This document shows positions 33,201 through 45,513 of a DNA stretch of 64,000 nucleotides, one piece after another. The stretch covers positions 186,001-250,000 of the forward strand of contig JAEHOE010000148.1 of assembly GCA_016858145.1 (NCBI GenBank), given 5' to 3'. Each line of letters begins with the position of its first letter. Position 1 is the stretch's first letter. Source of the stretch: Edaphochlamys debaryana (lineage: Eukaryota; Chlorophyta; Chlorophyceae; Chlamydomonadales). A model generated the notes under the pieces. The model was not told the origin of the DNA. It searched no databases and saw only the letters and a program-made list of their open reading frames with translations. The translations under genes and the position numbers were made by a program.

Positions 33201-36200
33201 ATGAGTACATTAATGCTCCTTCACGCTCTGGTGGCGATTTCCCTGGGTACGCGGCGCGAGCCGAGTAGATGGTTGTGACCACGCGCTGCCTGGGCGTCGT
33301 GGTGGTCGAACACGCTGACCCTTTGGGCAAATGGAATCCCTCGACAACCGTGGAGACCAGCACGCAAACCCGGAGCTCAATTGCCTTTCGCCTCGCGGCA
33401 CAGAACCGCCGGCTTCTTGGTGTTTCTGGCAGCAGCAGGCTGCCCTGAATGTCATTGAGTTAGGACAGGCTGCTTAGCGGCTGGGCAGACGGCGTGTCCG
33501 TCAGCGCGTTGCGGCACGAGCCCTTTCCCCGTGGTCCCGCTGGCGCGATGAGTAACAGCTGGCCGGCCCTTGCCTAGTCTGCGGTGGTAGCCTCATGCCT
33601 TGGGCCTCCCCTACATGCACTGCAGGGGTAGAGGTGGCATCGCTGGGGCCGTCGCCGCCACGCCCCGGCCCACCCATCCCGGCCAAGCCCCCAAGCCTCG
33701 CTCCCCCACCCCATCCTTCCCCCCGGTGCGACTCTGCGCTTGGCCCCACATTGCACTCCTCTCAACAATGAGGCCGGGAGCGCTGTGGTTGTAAAGGAAA
33801 AACTTAGGAACGGTGATCAGGCCTAGCTAGTGAAGGGCAGATTGGCCGGGATTACTAATGTCGTGATCTGCCGTATGGAACACTGCCCACAGGCCACCAA
33901 GCCCGGGCCCATCCCCTCCCAGGCCTCCGTCCCCGCCCCAGCCACCGCCCTCACCACCCCAGCCGCCTTCGCCTCCCGCCCCTCCCCTGCGCCCGCCCAA
34001 GCCGCCGCGCCCTCCGCTACCGCCCAAGCCACCGCGCCCGCCCCGCCCACCCCTCCCGCCCCCGTCGCCTCCTCGGCCACCGCTTCCACCCGTCCCACCC
34101 CCGCGACCCCCATCGCCTCCTGGCCCGCCCCTTCCACCCCTCCCACCTCCGCGGCCCCCATCGCCTCCTCGCCCACCTTTTCCGCCCTCCCCACCGCCCC
34201 GCCCGCCATCGCCTGGCCCCCCATCGCCACGCCCACCTCTTCCACCTGTACCGCCGCCCCGTCCGCCATCGCCCGGCCCCCCATCGCCACGTCCACCCCT
34301 TCCACCTGTACCGCCGCCCCGTCCGCCATCGCCCGGCCCCTCATCGCCACGTCCTCCCCTTCCACCTGTACCGCCGCCCCCGCCCGCCATCGCCCGGCCC
34401 CCCATCGCCACGTCCACCCCTTCCACCTGTTACCGCCGCCCCGTCCGCCATCGCCCGGCCCCCCATCGCCACGTCCACCCCTTCCACCTGTACCGCCGCC
34501 CCGTCCGCCGTCGCCCGGGCCCCATCCCCACACCCACCCCTCCCACCCCCCGCACCCCTCCCCTCCCCGGCCACCCTTCCCACCCCCATCGCCTCCTCGC
34601 CCACCTCTTCCACCTGTACCGCCGCCCCGTCCGCCATCGCCCGGCCCCCCATCGCCACGTCCACCCCTTCCACCTGTACCGCCCCCCCGCCCGCCAACGC
34701 CCAGCCCCCCCATCGCCACGTCCACCCCTTCCACCTGTACCGCCGCCCCGTCCGCCATCGCCCGGCCCCCCATCGCCACGTCCACCCCTTCCACCTGTAC
34801 CGCCGCCCCGTCCGCCGTCGCCCGGCCCCCCATCCCCACACCCACCCCTCCCACCCCCGCACCCCTCCCCTCCCCGGCCACCCTTCCCACCCCCATCGCC
34901 TCCTCGCCCACCTCTTCCACCTGTACCGCCGCCCCGTCCGCCATCGCCCGGCCCCCCATTGCCACGCCCACCGCTCCCGCCACCGCGCCCCTCCCCTCCC
35001 CGGCCACCCCTCCCACCACCACGCCCCTCGCCTCCTCGCCCACCCCTCCCGCCCCCGTCGCCTCCTCGCCCACCCCTCCCACCCTTCCCACCTCCACGCC
35101 CCTCGCCTCCTCGCCCACCCCTCCCGCCCCCCGTCGCCTCCTCGCCCACCCCTCCCACCCTTCCCACCTCCACGCCCCCTCGCCTCCTCGCCCACCCCTC
35201 CCGCCCCCGTCGCCTCCTCGCCCACCCCTCCCACCCTTCCCACCTCCATGCCCCCTCGCCTCCTCGCCCACCCCTCCCGCCCCCACGTCCTTCACCCGCT
35301 CCCTCTCCCCGTCCACCACCCAGCCCCAAGCCGCCTAGCCCCCGGCGTCCACCCGCTCCCAGCCCTCCGGTGGCTTCGCCGCCCGAACCGCCCTACGCAG
35401 CAATCCTAGTCCCACCGTTCCAGCCGTCGCCCCCACCTTCCCCACCGAGGTGAGCCCTGTACGGCAGAGATCGTGGCTAGCGGCACATGCCGTACATACC
35501 GCACATGTCACGCTCAGGGGTGTCTAAGAGGGGTGGACATGCCCGTCTCCCGGCATTAGGCGCTAACACGAGAGGAGGTCTGTGGCCCCGGCCCTCGGCC
35601 CAAGCAGCCTGCGGCCCTGCTAGCGTAGCTAGCGCTCTCTATGCAAATCCGGCTGACGTATTGACTTGTTGATGTACGGCGCGCACTCGACACGCAGGAG
35701 CCCGCTCGAGTTCCCGTACCTGCAGTGTTCCTTTCCACAGGCTACGTGTGCTTCGAACTCGTTCCAAATGGACTTGATTCCCCTGAACGCCAACCCGAAT
35801 AACATGTCCGTGGTAGAGATCTGCTTCAGGCTTTACACGTGAGTTTCTTGCGCGCTTCCTGCGCATGTCGATTATTAGCTTGTCGCCAACTCAGGGCCGC
35901 ACGGGGCACCCTGCTGCAAGCTTAAGGCAGGGCGACGGAAGGAAGGCATTGGGCGGGTGGTTGCGCACACACTCAAGGCAGGCTATCGTACCCGGATGAG
36001 TGCGTATGTGCTATCTCTAAGCAGGCGGCTGTGTGTCCCCTTTGTCCCACAGACTCTTCAGCCCCCCGGTCTTCAACGAAACCGACGACAATGGGTGCCT
36101 TTCTCAATCGACAAACTCCTTTGTCAAGGTGAGACCCCGCTAAAAGAATGCCCCAACCGCCGCGCGCCGCGCCTGTCCCAACCTGAACTGTTAGCCTCGT

Positions 36201-38037
36201 AATCCTCGCAGGAACTGCGCATCCGCACGCGTGAGTCAAGGGTGTTTCCAGCCAGCCTTCCTAACTACCTCTGTTTTTCATCCTGTGGTGGCTGTTTGTC
36301 AGCTCATGTCGTCAAAGGACGTGTTGGCCCCGTCCTCGCAGTGAACACTCTCGGCAACGGGACCTGGGTTGAGGTGGACAACGTCAGGAGCCTTGGTGAG
36401 GCCGCGAGCGGGGATGAATGGAGCGTGTGGTTCATTCCGTCTGGTGCATTCCAGCCATATATAATGATGTGCAAGGCGCCTAGCTTGCATGTTGGTGCCA
36501 GGGCCTTACTGCCCTGTTCACGTAGCTCACGTGCCCTGTTGCAGGAACCACATGGGACAGCCAAAAGATGGTGATTCCGCTGAACCGGCCGGTCCTGAAT
36601 CCAATCCGGATCTGCTTGCGATCCGTCAATGCGGACCCAGGCATGCTAGACAAGTAAGATGCCCAACGCAAGGCGTTAGCAATGGACAGGGCGAGTCGAG
36701 GCAGCACAAGAGGGGGATGGACGGAGGCTCGAGGGGAGTAAGGGGAACGGGGGCTGCGAGGGTGGAGACGTAGGGGGCGGGAGCAGAGTTTCCCAACGCA
36801 CTCCACCAACTCAGATCGCGTCAGCTGGCCGGCACTGTGCGTGGGCGCTTAGGCCGTACGTTGGGCAGGGCTGGTCTTCGGGACAGACGGTTGTGAGAGG
36901 GGAGGAGAAGAGGTGACAGGGCCCATGCCAGGCCGGAGGCACGCACGCACCCAACAACACGTACCGGCTTCCGTTGTGATTGCTGTCTCGTGCAAGGATC
37001 CTTTCTGTACATTCACCTTAAGATGCGCCCTTTGCTGCCACCCGCAGAGCGCTGGGCCTCAGGACTCTCTACTCGTACGACATTCACGTTCCCCCGGGCG
37101 AAAACGATTGCCCTCCCTTCCCGAACACCGTGGACTGTCTATGGCGCGTTTACAGCAGGGTCCTTGAGTTCTCTGTCATCACACAAGCCACCCAGCCCTG
37201 CTGCCCAGTTTGCACCAGCAACTACATTTTCACCGCCAAAGTCAAGAACGAGACCCTGTGCAATACGACAAACACTGACAACGACTACATATGCAGCCTG
37301 ACGGGCTCATTCGCGGTGCGTGCGGGTTGCGGGAGCGTGAAGCCGGCTGCGTCGGAGCGATGAAGCCAGCGGGGGCTACGTGGTCGACAAAGTCTTGGCG
37401 AGGACTCTCAGCTGCACATACAGGAAGCCAGCAAGCGACCCAGGGCCAAAACGAACACATGCATTCATAGCTTCGGGGACCCTGGGGACAGGCCAGCGTG
37501 CTGACAAAAGCTGCTGCCCCGCCCAACCCGCCCCTTTCAGACCTGCCCAGTGCTCAAGCGCGGCCTCGCGGGCTACAACTGCTACCGCGGCGCCACCACC
37601 ACATGCGGACTCAAGATTCCGACGGGGACCAGCCCCTTCAACCCCACCTACAAATCCATGATGGACACCTTTGGGCAAAAGAACACGGCATCGGTGAGCA
37701 CGGGGACTGGGGGCAGTGAATCAGGGGCGAGGTCGGGGCTATGCCGCCAAACAGTGGAAGCCTGAAGCAAGACTTTGTTGCTCCCCGGCGTCGTACATCC
37801 CACGTCGTACGGTTCGTGCCATGCGCAGGGGGCCTGCCACAACAGATGCTCCAACATTGTTACCTACAACTGGTCAGTATGGGCGGGCGGACTGTACATC
37901 GACAGATCGAGGGCAGCCGAAGCCACCCGGCTGGCAATGAATCGAATCTCGCCGGTCCTCATCACTTGGCCGCCCCTGGCCCCGCCCTCTGCAGGTGCAC
38001 GGTTGACCAAACTCGAGCCTACGACTATTGCTGCTAA
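33201..38037 (+). CDS. Pherophorin A (extracellular-matrix glycoprotein; rod frame broken in this sequence)
   Basis: Secreted matrix protein: Pro-rich rod followed by a Cys-rich pherophorin domain. Candidate signal-peptide exon 33201-33246 (MSTLMLLHALVAISL, GTACGC donor). Rod exon 33893-35449. Domain exons 35698-35838, 36053-36128, 36212-36230, 36342-36395, 36545-36653, 37048-37315, 37541-37693, 37829-37872, 37995-38037 (TAA). From 35698 onward all phases close. The domain shows FPYLQCSFPQATCASNSF, PCCPVC, TCPVLKRGLAGYNCYRGATT and the terminus YDYCC. In the rod the PPxP reading moves between frames at least four times (near 34380, 34430, 34700 and 35120-35250), and the join from the signal exon (phase 1) to the rod does not fit. 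Either the repeat is mis-assembled or the allele is damaged. The intact domain exons argue for a functional gene. Confidence 0.88.
33790..33794 (+). promoter_or_regulatory. Candidate TGTAA polyadenylation signal
   Basis: TGTAA is the usual polyadenylation signal in volvocine algae. This copy lies about 1.4 kb after the SpoVS/Alba-like stop, but it also falls inside the proposed first intron of pherophorin A, so its use is doubtful. Confidence 0.2.
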
Positions 38038-40237
38038 CACTCCGCATGGCGCCGCAAGGAAGCTTTGAGCCCCTTTGCGGCGCTTGTGATCTGACCGGGC
38101 CGGGCATCTGGGCCATCGACCCATGGGTCAGGCGTACTGGCGGCGGCGGCTCCCGTTCGGCACCGTGTGGCGAGCGGCCCGGAAAGGCGCTGTCTTGCGA
38201 ACACAGGGCGGGAGCTGGCGAGTGGTCCCGACAGGCGTCGGGTGGGCGGCTGGCTGGCAGGATCTCGACTCGATCGCCGGCGTAGCACGCACCCAGCTAG
38301 ACAGACATAGCAGGCGGCAGACCCTCTGCTAGAGAGGGATTCCCCAGCCCGCCGTACTGCCGTTCTGCTATCACCGAGAGGCGGTACTGCAGGGCCCAAA
38401 GCCGTCAAGTGCGCTAAGCACTACTGGCCCCAGGGCTTCAGCTGGCACGGTGCTGCTCAGCCCCCTGGCGGCCCTGACCTGGCTTGGAGGGGCCGGCATG
38501 CCGTGAGGCCATGGACGCGCGGCGGCCCGGGCCCCGGCCTTGGACCTTGGACAGCCTGGGCCTGGCCCTGATGGCCCCGTACGCTCCGTACGGCATGCCG
38601 TGAGGCCCTGGAGGCCATCGACGCGCGGCGGCCCGGGCCCCGGCCCCGGCCCCGGACCTTGGAAGGCCTGGGCCTGGCTGAGGACCCCTGCTCCGTACGG
38701 CGGGCTCCGCACAGCTACCGGACGGTCCCACCGCCGGCTGGCCGCCGGCCTAGTCAGGCACTATGAGTAGCCGCGTAGGGGCCAGCAGCGCAAACGGGCT
38801 CCCCACCCTGGCGTGATACCCCGTCGGTGATACCCCAAGGCCCGACCCATCGGCCCAACCAACGGCCATCGGGCAGTCGGCCGGCGAGCGATCCAGGGGC
38901 GTCATGGCCCCCGCTTGCCTCTTCAGACAGGGAGGAAGGCTGAGCTCCGGCCGACAACGGACCCTCGAAAGGCTGTGGCGGCTGTGGCGGCGGGCGGCTG
39001 TGGCGGCGGGCGGCCGCGTTGGCTAGCGGCGAACCGGCGTTACCTCCGCTGGCCGGTGACGTTCTGGCAGGCTTGGCCTGTTGTACGGTCACCCGACTGC
39101 CTGGAAGGACGGTAACGGTTTTGAGGCGCGCCCTTGCTTGGTGGCCGGGCGGATAATGCTCAACAAAGCTGCCTCGGCTGAGCCCCGGCGGGCAAAATGG
39201 CCGAGCATGCAGAGCTGGCTCAGAGCTGGGCCAAGACAAGCCATGGCTAAACCGCTAGTAAATAAACCCGCGTACGGCATGCGGCCACTGGGCTCATGCG
39301 CGGGCAGGGCACTGCAGCCTGGCAGGGCACATGGTAGGTATTACGTGCGTGGTAGATGATGCCGTGCTGCCGGGTACAGGCCTGGGCTTTCATGTGTGCC
39401 ACGCTTGTTCATCACCCCATCTTTTGGGTGCGTGGTGAAAGGTGAGGGTGGAGGGTTCGGGCTTATGATGCAAACCCATGGCATGAACGCAAGTGACGGT
39501 CTGAGGTCTCCAGTGTCTCCTTTGAGATCAGAAGAACAACTTACTATGGTAGGGTTGGGTATGCTTGGGTATGCTTTCTCGCATCTTCGTAATACAGCAC
39601 CACGCCATGCAAGCAAGTTGCCTGGCACATTGAGCAACATCCTGTCAGGTTTCCAGTTGGAGGTTGCATCGCTTCGAAGGCCCGGGGTGTTGCTTCCTTA
39701 GCCCATCGTCAGCACAATTGACCCCATCCAGATGTTTTGGGCGGGGGCTCTCTTTTGTTGACCCGGTTTGTTACCCCATGCCTGTTCTCATATGGGGATG
39801 AAGAGACGATGTGGTTATGCGTATGCAGCGAATGCGGTCGCCAAAGGCTTAAAGCACTTGCTCAAAAGAAGGGTTGCACAGGTCGTCACAGGTTTTGGCC
39901 GGACGGTTGGGTTGTGCTAACCGTGGAGACGCCGCTCTTGAAAGCGTTATCTCGATATGTTGGGAGTCCATCTTGAGTGGGAAGTGATGGGCGATCTCGG
40001 ACAAACACGTTGCCCTGGCGCCTTCGTCAGTCCCGCGTGCTGCCGCGTGCTGCCGCAGGGTGGGCCCCATGACACGCGCGACCCATGCGGGGGCTGGCAC
40101 ACTCTGCCCGCCAACGTACATCGGTCGGGCATACATCAAGACGTAACATAGAACACATACTGTCGCAATGCTGCTGCGGAGGCACTGCGTCCAACCGAAG
40201 GCTGGGACAAGTTGAGAAACAATGAACTGAACTAAAG
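38038..40237. other. Intergenic region between pherophorins A and B
   Basis: Holds the 3' UTR of pherophorin A and the promoter of pherophorin B. Bases 38108-38337 closely resemble 50558-50795 downstream of pherophorin C. A local duplication lies at 38490-38690, and a GGCTGTGGCGGCGGGCGGCT-type repeat near 38970-39015. From about 39360 to 40230 the sequence is less GC-rich. No gene was recognised. Confidence 0.55.
38490..38690 (+). repeat. Imperfect tandem duplication in the 3' flank of pherophorin A
   Basis: Two adjacent copies of roughly 100 bases share GGCATGCCGTGAGGCC, then GACGCGCGGCGGCCCGGGCC, then a CTTGGA...GCCTGGGCCTGG end. The second copy has extra CCCCGG units. It is non-coding by context. 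Confidence 0.65.
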
Positions 40238-43200
40238 ATGCCCCAGCCTGTTGCCTTCCGGCTCAAAGCTTACTTAGCAGTAGCTGTCCTGGTGGCATAT
40301 GGTGAGCGTCGGTCGTGCGGACGTGAATGTGTGTGACCGAGCCCGCGCCGGGTTGCATCGGACGCTCGTTGCAGTGTATAAATAGACACGACAGCAACAA
40401 CTACAGTAGCAAACATTCCTACCCCACGGGAAAGACGGGCCCATTCATTCGCGCAGCCTGGCCGAACCTCGCGATGGGCCCAACAGTTTGTCGAGTGCAT
40501 ATCAACGGGTTGGATTCAGGCTGGAAGAACACAGCATCAGTCCTGGAGCGAAGCCGCGCGCAGCGCAACGGCGTGGTTGGTGTGTTTCGGGGTCCCTGCT
40601 GGACATGGATGGCCCGGGGAGGCTCGGGCCGCAGCGCCGGGGTATTCGCGCTTCATGGTGTCTTCAAGTGCCTCACTTCAGTGCGTCTGCCGCTGCAGGT
40701 CAGGGGTCGGCATCCCTAGGGCCCTCGCCGCCGCCTCTCCCCAGGCCCAAGCCGCCCAGCCCCAAGCCGCCCTTACCAAAGCCGCCTGCTCCCCCGCCGT
40801 CACCTCCAAAACCTGTACCGCCTAGACCGCCATCGCCGCCTCGGCGACCTCTGCCACCCCCGCACCCGCCGCAACCTCTGCCTCCAAAGCCCCCGCGCCC
40901 GCCACGGCCACCCCTCCCGCCACCGTCTCCGCCACGGCCACCCCTCCCCCCACCGCACCCTCCATCGCCTCCTCGTCCACCCCTTCCACCGCCCCGACCG
41001 CCACCTCGCCCGTCGCCGCCTCGCCCGCCCCTTCCACCGCCCCGACCGCCACCTCGCCCGTCGCCGCCTCGCCCTCCCCTCCCGCCGCCCCGACCGCCAC
41101 CTCGGCCCCCGTTGCCGCCTCGCCCGCCCCTCACACCGCCCCGACCGTCACCTCGGCCCCCGTTGCCGCCTCGCCCGCCCCTCCCACCGCCCCGACCGCC
41201 ACCTCACCCGTCGCCGCCTCGCCCGCCCCTCCCACCGCCCCGACCATCACCTCGGCCCCCGCTGCCGCCTCGCCCACCCCTCCCACCTCCCCAGCCGCCG
41301 CCTCGCCCGTCGCCGCCTCGCCCTCCCCTCCCACTGCCCCGACCGTCACCTCGGCCCCCGCTGCCGCCACCCAAGCCCAAGCCCAGCCCTCCGCGACCAT
41401 TCCCTCCTCGGCCGCCGGTGGCGATCACACCTTCGCCCGAACCGCCCTACGCAGCAATCCTAGTCCCGCCGGGCCCGCCGCCGCCCCCACCTTCCCCACC
41501 GAGGTAAGCCCTGTACGGCAGAGAGTGTGGCTAGCGACACATGCGGCACTTGCCATACGATACACGACCCAGGTGGCGTGCTTGGGGTTGGACACAGCCA
41601 GCTGACAATCAGACCGTGGCCGCGCGGGGGCTGTGAAGAAGGGAAGCAGTGGGGCAGACGGGCAAGCCGTTGAGAGGCTCTAATGACCTCCGGCGAGCTC
41701 ACCCGTGCGGAGCCTGCTGGTTACGAAACGGCCGATTGAGGCGCTGCATCTCATTTATTGCATGTCTACCGTACCATTTTACTCCCAACCCTTGCAGGAC
41801 TATACTCGACTTCCCGTACATCCAGTGCGCCCACCCACAGGCCACATGCGCGTCCACCACAATAAAGATGGAGCGGGCGGCCGAGACCCCAGGGACCAAC
41901 GCCTCGGCAATCATTGAGATCTGCTTCGCGTACAAGATGTAGGTGCGAGGTTGTGATGACTGGATCCAGATGTGGATGATGGGGACACAGATCTGACATT
42001 ACCAAGGCGGAGGTTGGGTGGTTGCACGTTTTGGGTCTGCGGGTGTGCCCTCTTACCAACTCGCGGCGCGGCGGCTGACGCGGGCGAGCACCCTCCGCAT
42101 GTCCAGGGCTCCAGCTTTTCCCACCTATCCCCACTTGTGCATGTGCATGCGGGCATTGCAACTGCAGAGACTACGCCGCAAACCCACCACCGACGCCGGA
42201 TGACCAAGGCTGCTATGGGCTCACGGCAAGTAAAAACCTCAAGGTGCGTCCAGCGAGGACGGAGCCGAGTGGCCATGGGGAGGCTGTTGGAGGGGCTCGT
42301 CAGTCCACCAAAGACAAGGGGCCGCTAGCTAGTGTGGGGTTGCCCATGCCCCACAACCGACCCCCAGCTGCGCCCTCTCGCATCCAGACGTCAGCAGGGC
42401 CATCCCATTATGTACCCAGTCGTTTTGATGGCTCGTCCTATCTACCAGCGCTTGCTGACGCCCCCGCCCTCGCCCCCTTGCCGTTGCGTTTGCCCCCCTG
42501 ACCCCTTTCGCACAGGAGCTGAGGTTCCGCTCAAGTAGGCCCTTGCGGTGTATGGTTGGGTTGCGTGAAGAGGCAGCGGGAGTCGAGGGATCAGCGGGTT
42601 CGTTGGCCAACTGCTGCTGCGCAATCATGATCGAGGAGAGGACGAGCAAGGCTCCCGGCTTCTGACCGAGCCCCGCTTGCCTCGTCACGACATGCTGCAT
42701 GCAGAGATGGCCGCACCAAACAGCTGGGTCGAGGTTGACGGCAAGCGCGAGAACGGTGCGTTCCGAACCTAGCCGCTCACACATACAGGACGGGGGTTTT
42801 AACGCCTTCACGACGTGCGGCGGCTGCCACTCCCTTGTCCCTTCACCTTTGCACGCCAGGGACGATATGGGACGCCAAGAAGCTCGTTATTCCACTCACT
42901 GGAAGGGTGCCTCTTGGCGGCAACGGCACCAGGGTCTGCCTTCGGTCAACCTTTCCGAATGAGATTGACAAGTGAGGTGTTCCGGAGGGTCGGGACCCCA
43001 GAGGTCGGCCAGGGAGGCTATGATGGCGCGCATGCCAAAAGGTGGGGTTGCGCGTGTCACTGGCAAACCCGCCGGACGACCCGTGCCCTGCCCCCTCCCG
43101 TATGCCGTACCCCCAGTTCTTTGAGCGTACGGGAGCTGTACTCGTACAACGTCAGCGTACCTGCAGGCGAGGGCAACTGCGGTGGTGGCCCAGGCGCAAA

Positions 43201-43943
43201 ACCCTGCCTGTGGCGTGTTACCGCCTCTGCTTATCAGTACTCTTTGATCTCCGACGTGTTACTGCCGTGCTGTCCGGTGTGCGAGCGGTCCTACACACTC
43301 GCGCTTCTGGTCAGAAATTTCACTTGCAATGACACCAAAAGCACCAACCAGACCTGCAGTCTGACTGGCTCCTACTCGGTGCGTGTACGGGTTTCCAGCC
43401 TGGTTTCAGGGGCCGGGAAGTGCTGCTCGGTTCTGTCTCCTGCCTCGCGTCAGGCCGCCGTGCTATCTAGCCCCATCGATAAGGACTGCTGTGCCCTTCA
43501 CCTTGTAGACGTGCCCGGTGGTCAAGCGCGGACTTACCGGATACAACTGCTACCGAGGCGCCACCACCACGTGTGGACTCCAGATTCCGACGGGGACCCT
43601 CCCCTTCAACCCCACGTACAAATCCATGATGGACACCTTTGGTAACAAGAACACGGCATCGGTAAGACAACAGTTTTCCTGGGACAGCTAATTGACAAGC
43701 AGGCTTTCAGAAGCCGTCGTACAACCCGCGCCGTACACTCCGCCGCACCCTGCGCAGGGGGCCTGCCAGAACCTGCAGTGCTCCAGCACCCTCACTTACA
43801 ACTGGCAAGTACGGGGGGGGCAGACATTTAGCGGGCTGAACTTAGTGTGAAGCAGGTAGGCCTGTCTTCATCTGGCCCTCACTGCCCCCGCCCCTTGCAG
43901 GTGCACCAGGAACCTGACTCGCGCCTACGACTACTGCTGCTAA
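40238..43943 (+). CDS. Pherophorin B (extracellular-matrix hydroxyproline-rich glycoprotein)
   Basis: Exons 40238-40301, 40699-41503, 41798-41938, 42168-42243, 42516-42534, 42705-42755, 42860-42971, 43117-43378, 43509-43661, 43758-43804 and 43901-43943 (TAA) join in phase to 590 residues. Exon 1 is a signal peptide (MPQPVAFRLKAYLAVAVLVA). Exon 2 is a rod of about 265 residues (PPLPPPRPPPRPSPPRPP) ending EPPYAAILVPP. The remaining exons are the pherophorin domain: FPYIQCAHPQATCAS, ELYSYNVSVPAGEGNC, PCCPVCERSY, TCPVVKRGLTGYNCYRGATT, ending RAYDYCC. Cys are paired in the family's usual pattern. Intron positions match those of A. The intron after 43804 uses a GC donor (TG|GCAAGT) where A and C use GT. 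Pherophorins assemble the volvocine extracellular matrix and are often regulated by sex inducer, wounding or nutrient stress; no such element was identified here. Confidence 0.94.
40377..40385 (+). promoter_or_regulatory. TATA-box-like element inside intron 1 of pherophorin B
   Basis: TATAAATAG is an excellent TATA match but lies 140 bases downstream of the signal-peptide ATG, within the proposed first intron. It could drive an alternative shorter transcript, or the signal-peptide exon could be misassigned. No in-frame signal peptide follows it before the rod exon. Confidence 0.35.
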
Positions 43944-44230
43944 CACTCAGCAACCCCGCCCGCCCGTCAGCTCGCTGTGAGGCGGTCCAACGGAGGGCCC
44001 GGCAGGCCTCCGCCTGACGGACTAGCCTTGACCGATGCAGCTGGGCCTCCCTGGGCCTAGCACGGCTAGCTGGACCTCCCTGGATCTGGCTCGGCTAGCT
44101 GGACCTCCCTGGACCTTGCTGGACCTCCCTGGCTGTCCAGGCAGGATCCTCAGCGAATGGAAAAGCCAGCGGACGGCTGGCATGGACGGAGGACCAAGGC
44201 CCCCGCGTGCTCGTGGGCGAACTTTTGCTT

Positions 44231-44384
44231 GGGGGAGTGGGGGAGTGGGGGAGTGGGGGAGTGGGGGAGTGGGGGAGTGGGGGAGTGGGGGAGTGGGGGA
44301 GTGGGGGAGTGGGGGAGTGGGGGAGTGGGGGAGTGGGGGAGTGGGGGAGTGGGGGACCGGGGGAGTGGGGGAGTGGGGGAGTGG
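44231..44384 (+). repeat. 8-bp minisatellite (GGGGGAGT)n
   Basis: About 19 copies of GGGGGAGT in a row, with one ACC interruption near 44356. Because 24 bases make eight codons, all three frames stay open (for example VGEWGSGG), which creates false ORFs on both strands. It lies downstream of pherophorin B and is not part of a gene I can support. Confidence 0.95.
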
Positions 44385-45418
44385 TGGTGGTGCGCCCGTC
44401 CAAGCTCCATCAGTTCCTTTCCGACTGGAACCGCAACGCCCTTTATGGCCCCCGGGTAGTGCACCTTCCTCGATTCATGGACTTGCGCCCATGGGCACGT
44501 CAGCTTGTCCTAGGTCGCTTGCAGACAGGCTGGGTCCCCGAGGCGGGCTTGTAGCAGCATTGGTTTGCGCCTCGGCTAACTGGTTGGGGATTGGTTTGCG
44601 CCTCGGCTAAACGCAGGCTCGATGGTGATCAGCATGTTGAAGTATGCTCGGAGCGGGCGAACTGACAAACACATGAGCTTAAGTATGAAGATGGCCGTGG
44701 GCAGTTGATAAGGACGATTCTTGGTGAAGCTGGGCAGGATGAGGTCGCAGCAGGAGCGCGCGGGGCTTGGGATGGCATAGGGTGCATGGGGCCGGGGGCA
44801 AGGTTGAAGTGGGGGGAGCCGCCAATGTGCTGGGCCCCGCCACTGGCTGCGCCCATGCTTGCCCACGATGCAAGCAGGCCTGACAAGCAGCGTACTAATG
44901 TCGGCTAGAATCGCCCAACGTAGTAGGGGACATGGGGATTGGGGAAGGCGCTAGCGGGCTGCGGGGTATGTGCGTGTCCTTGCTACGGGAGCCTGTGTCC
45001 TCCCTCGCAAGGGGCATGCATGCAGCTGGGGAAGGCCAACGGGCGGGTATGTGTGGGTCTATGTGTTGTTATGATACAAGGCATGCCGCCGGTTTGCATC
45101 TTGGGAGGAAGGAGGTTTGGGACACGTGGGGCGTAGGGCTGGTGGCATTCTGAGATGTGGGATGACCAGGGATGACCGGTGCCCGGTGGGCACCTGCGCC
45201 GGGTGCACATGCGGAGGTGACGGGCTCCGTCCCGATATAACCCGCCGTGGAGGTAATAACAGACCAGGGCCGGTGGCGACCGCGCGCGACGCGGCGATCC
45301 GGCCCTCGGGGCCAGGGCGGGCACGCGAAGGCCCGGGCCCTACCTCGCGGGTGTCGTGCAGCATACCTGCCGTGCCAGCTCCCGCCCAACTTAGTAACTT
45401 ACCGAGGACAGCGTGGTG

Positions 45419-45424
45419 TATATG
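45419..45424 (+). promoter_or_regulatory. Possible TATA element of pherophorin C
   Basis: TATATG (in GTGTATATGCATGG) lies about 90 bases upstream of the proposed ATG at 45514, a plausible promoter distance. This rests on sequence pattern alone. Confidence 0.3.
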
Positions 45425-45513
45425 CATGGTATGGCTGCTGTTCATTTAATTAGACGCGACACTTACCAGTCGAGCCATACATTGCCCTTTGGTTGAAGAC
45501 CGCTAAATTTACA

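Larger units (their letters stand above)
43944..45513. other. Intergenic region between pherophorins B and C
   Basis: Begins with the 3' UTR of pherophorin B (its first 40 or so bases match the start of the C 3' UTR). It continues into a CTGGACCTCCCTGG-type short repeat at about 44040-44140 and an 8-bp minisatellite at 44231-44384. After that I see only short ORFs with no protein character, and then the promoter of pherophorin C. Confidence 0.55.

Noticed and set aside
33823..35329. Long minus-strand Gly-rich ORFs opposite the pherophorin A rod
   Set aside because: They are the antisense of the Pro-rich repeat; the same effect occurs opposite the rods of B and C.
40327..40719. ORF beginning near the intron-1 TATA box as the start of pherophorin B
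   Set aside because: It is not in the rod frame, has no signal peptide, and the upstream exon at 40238 joins in phase with a good signal peptide.
44035..44610. ORF across the 8-bp minisatellite (VGEWGSGG repeats)
   Set aside because: All frames are open through an 8-bp tandem repeat; the flanks show no coding character or splice logic.
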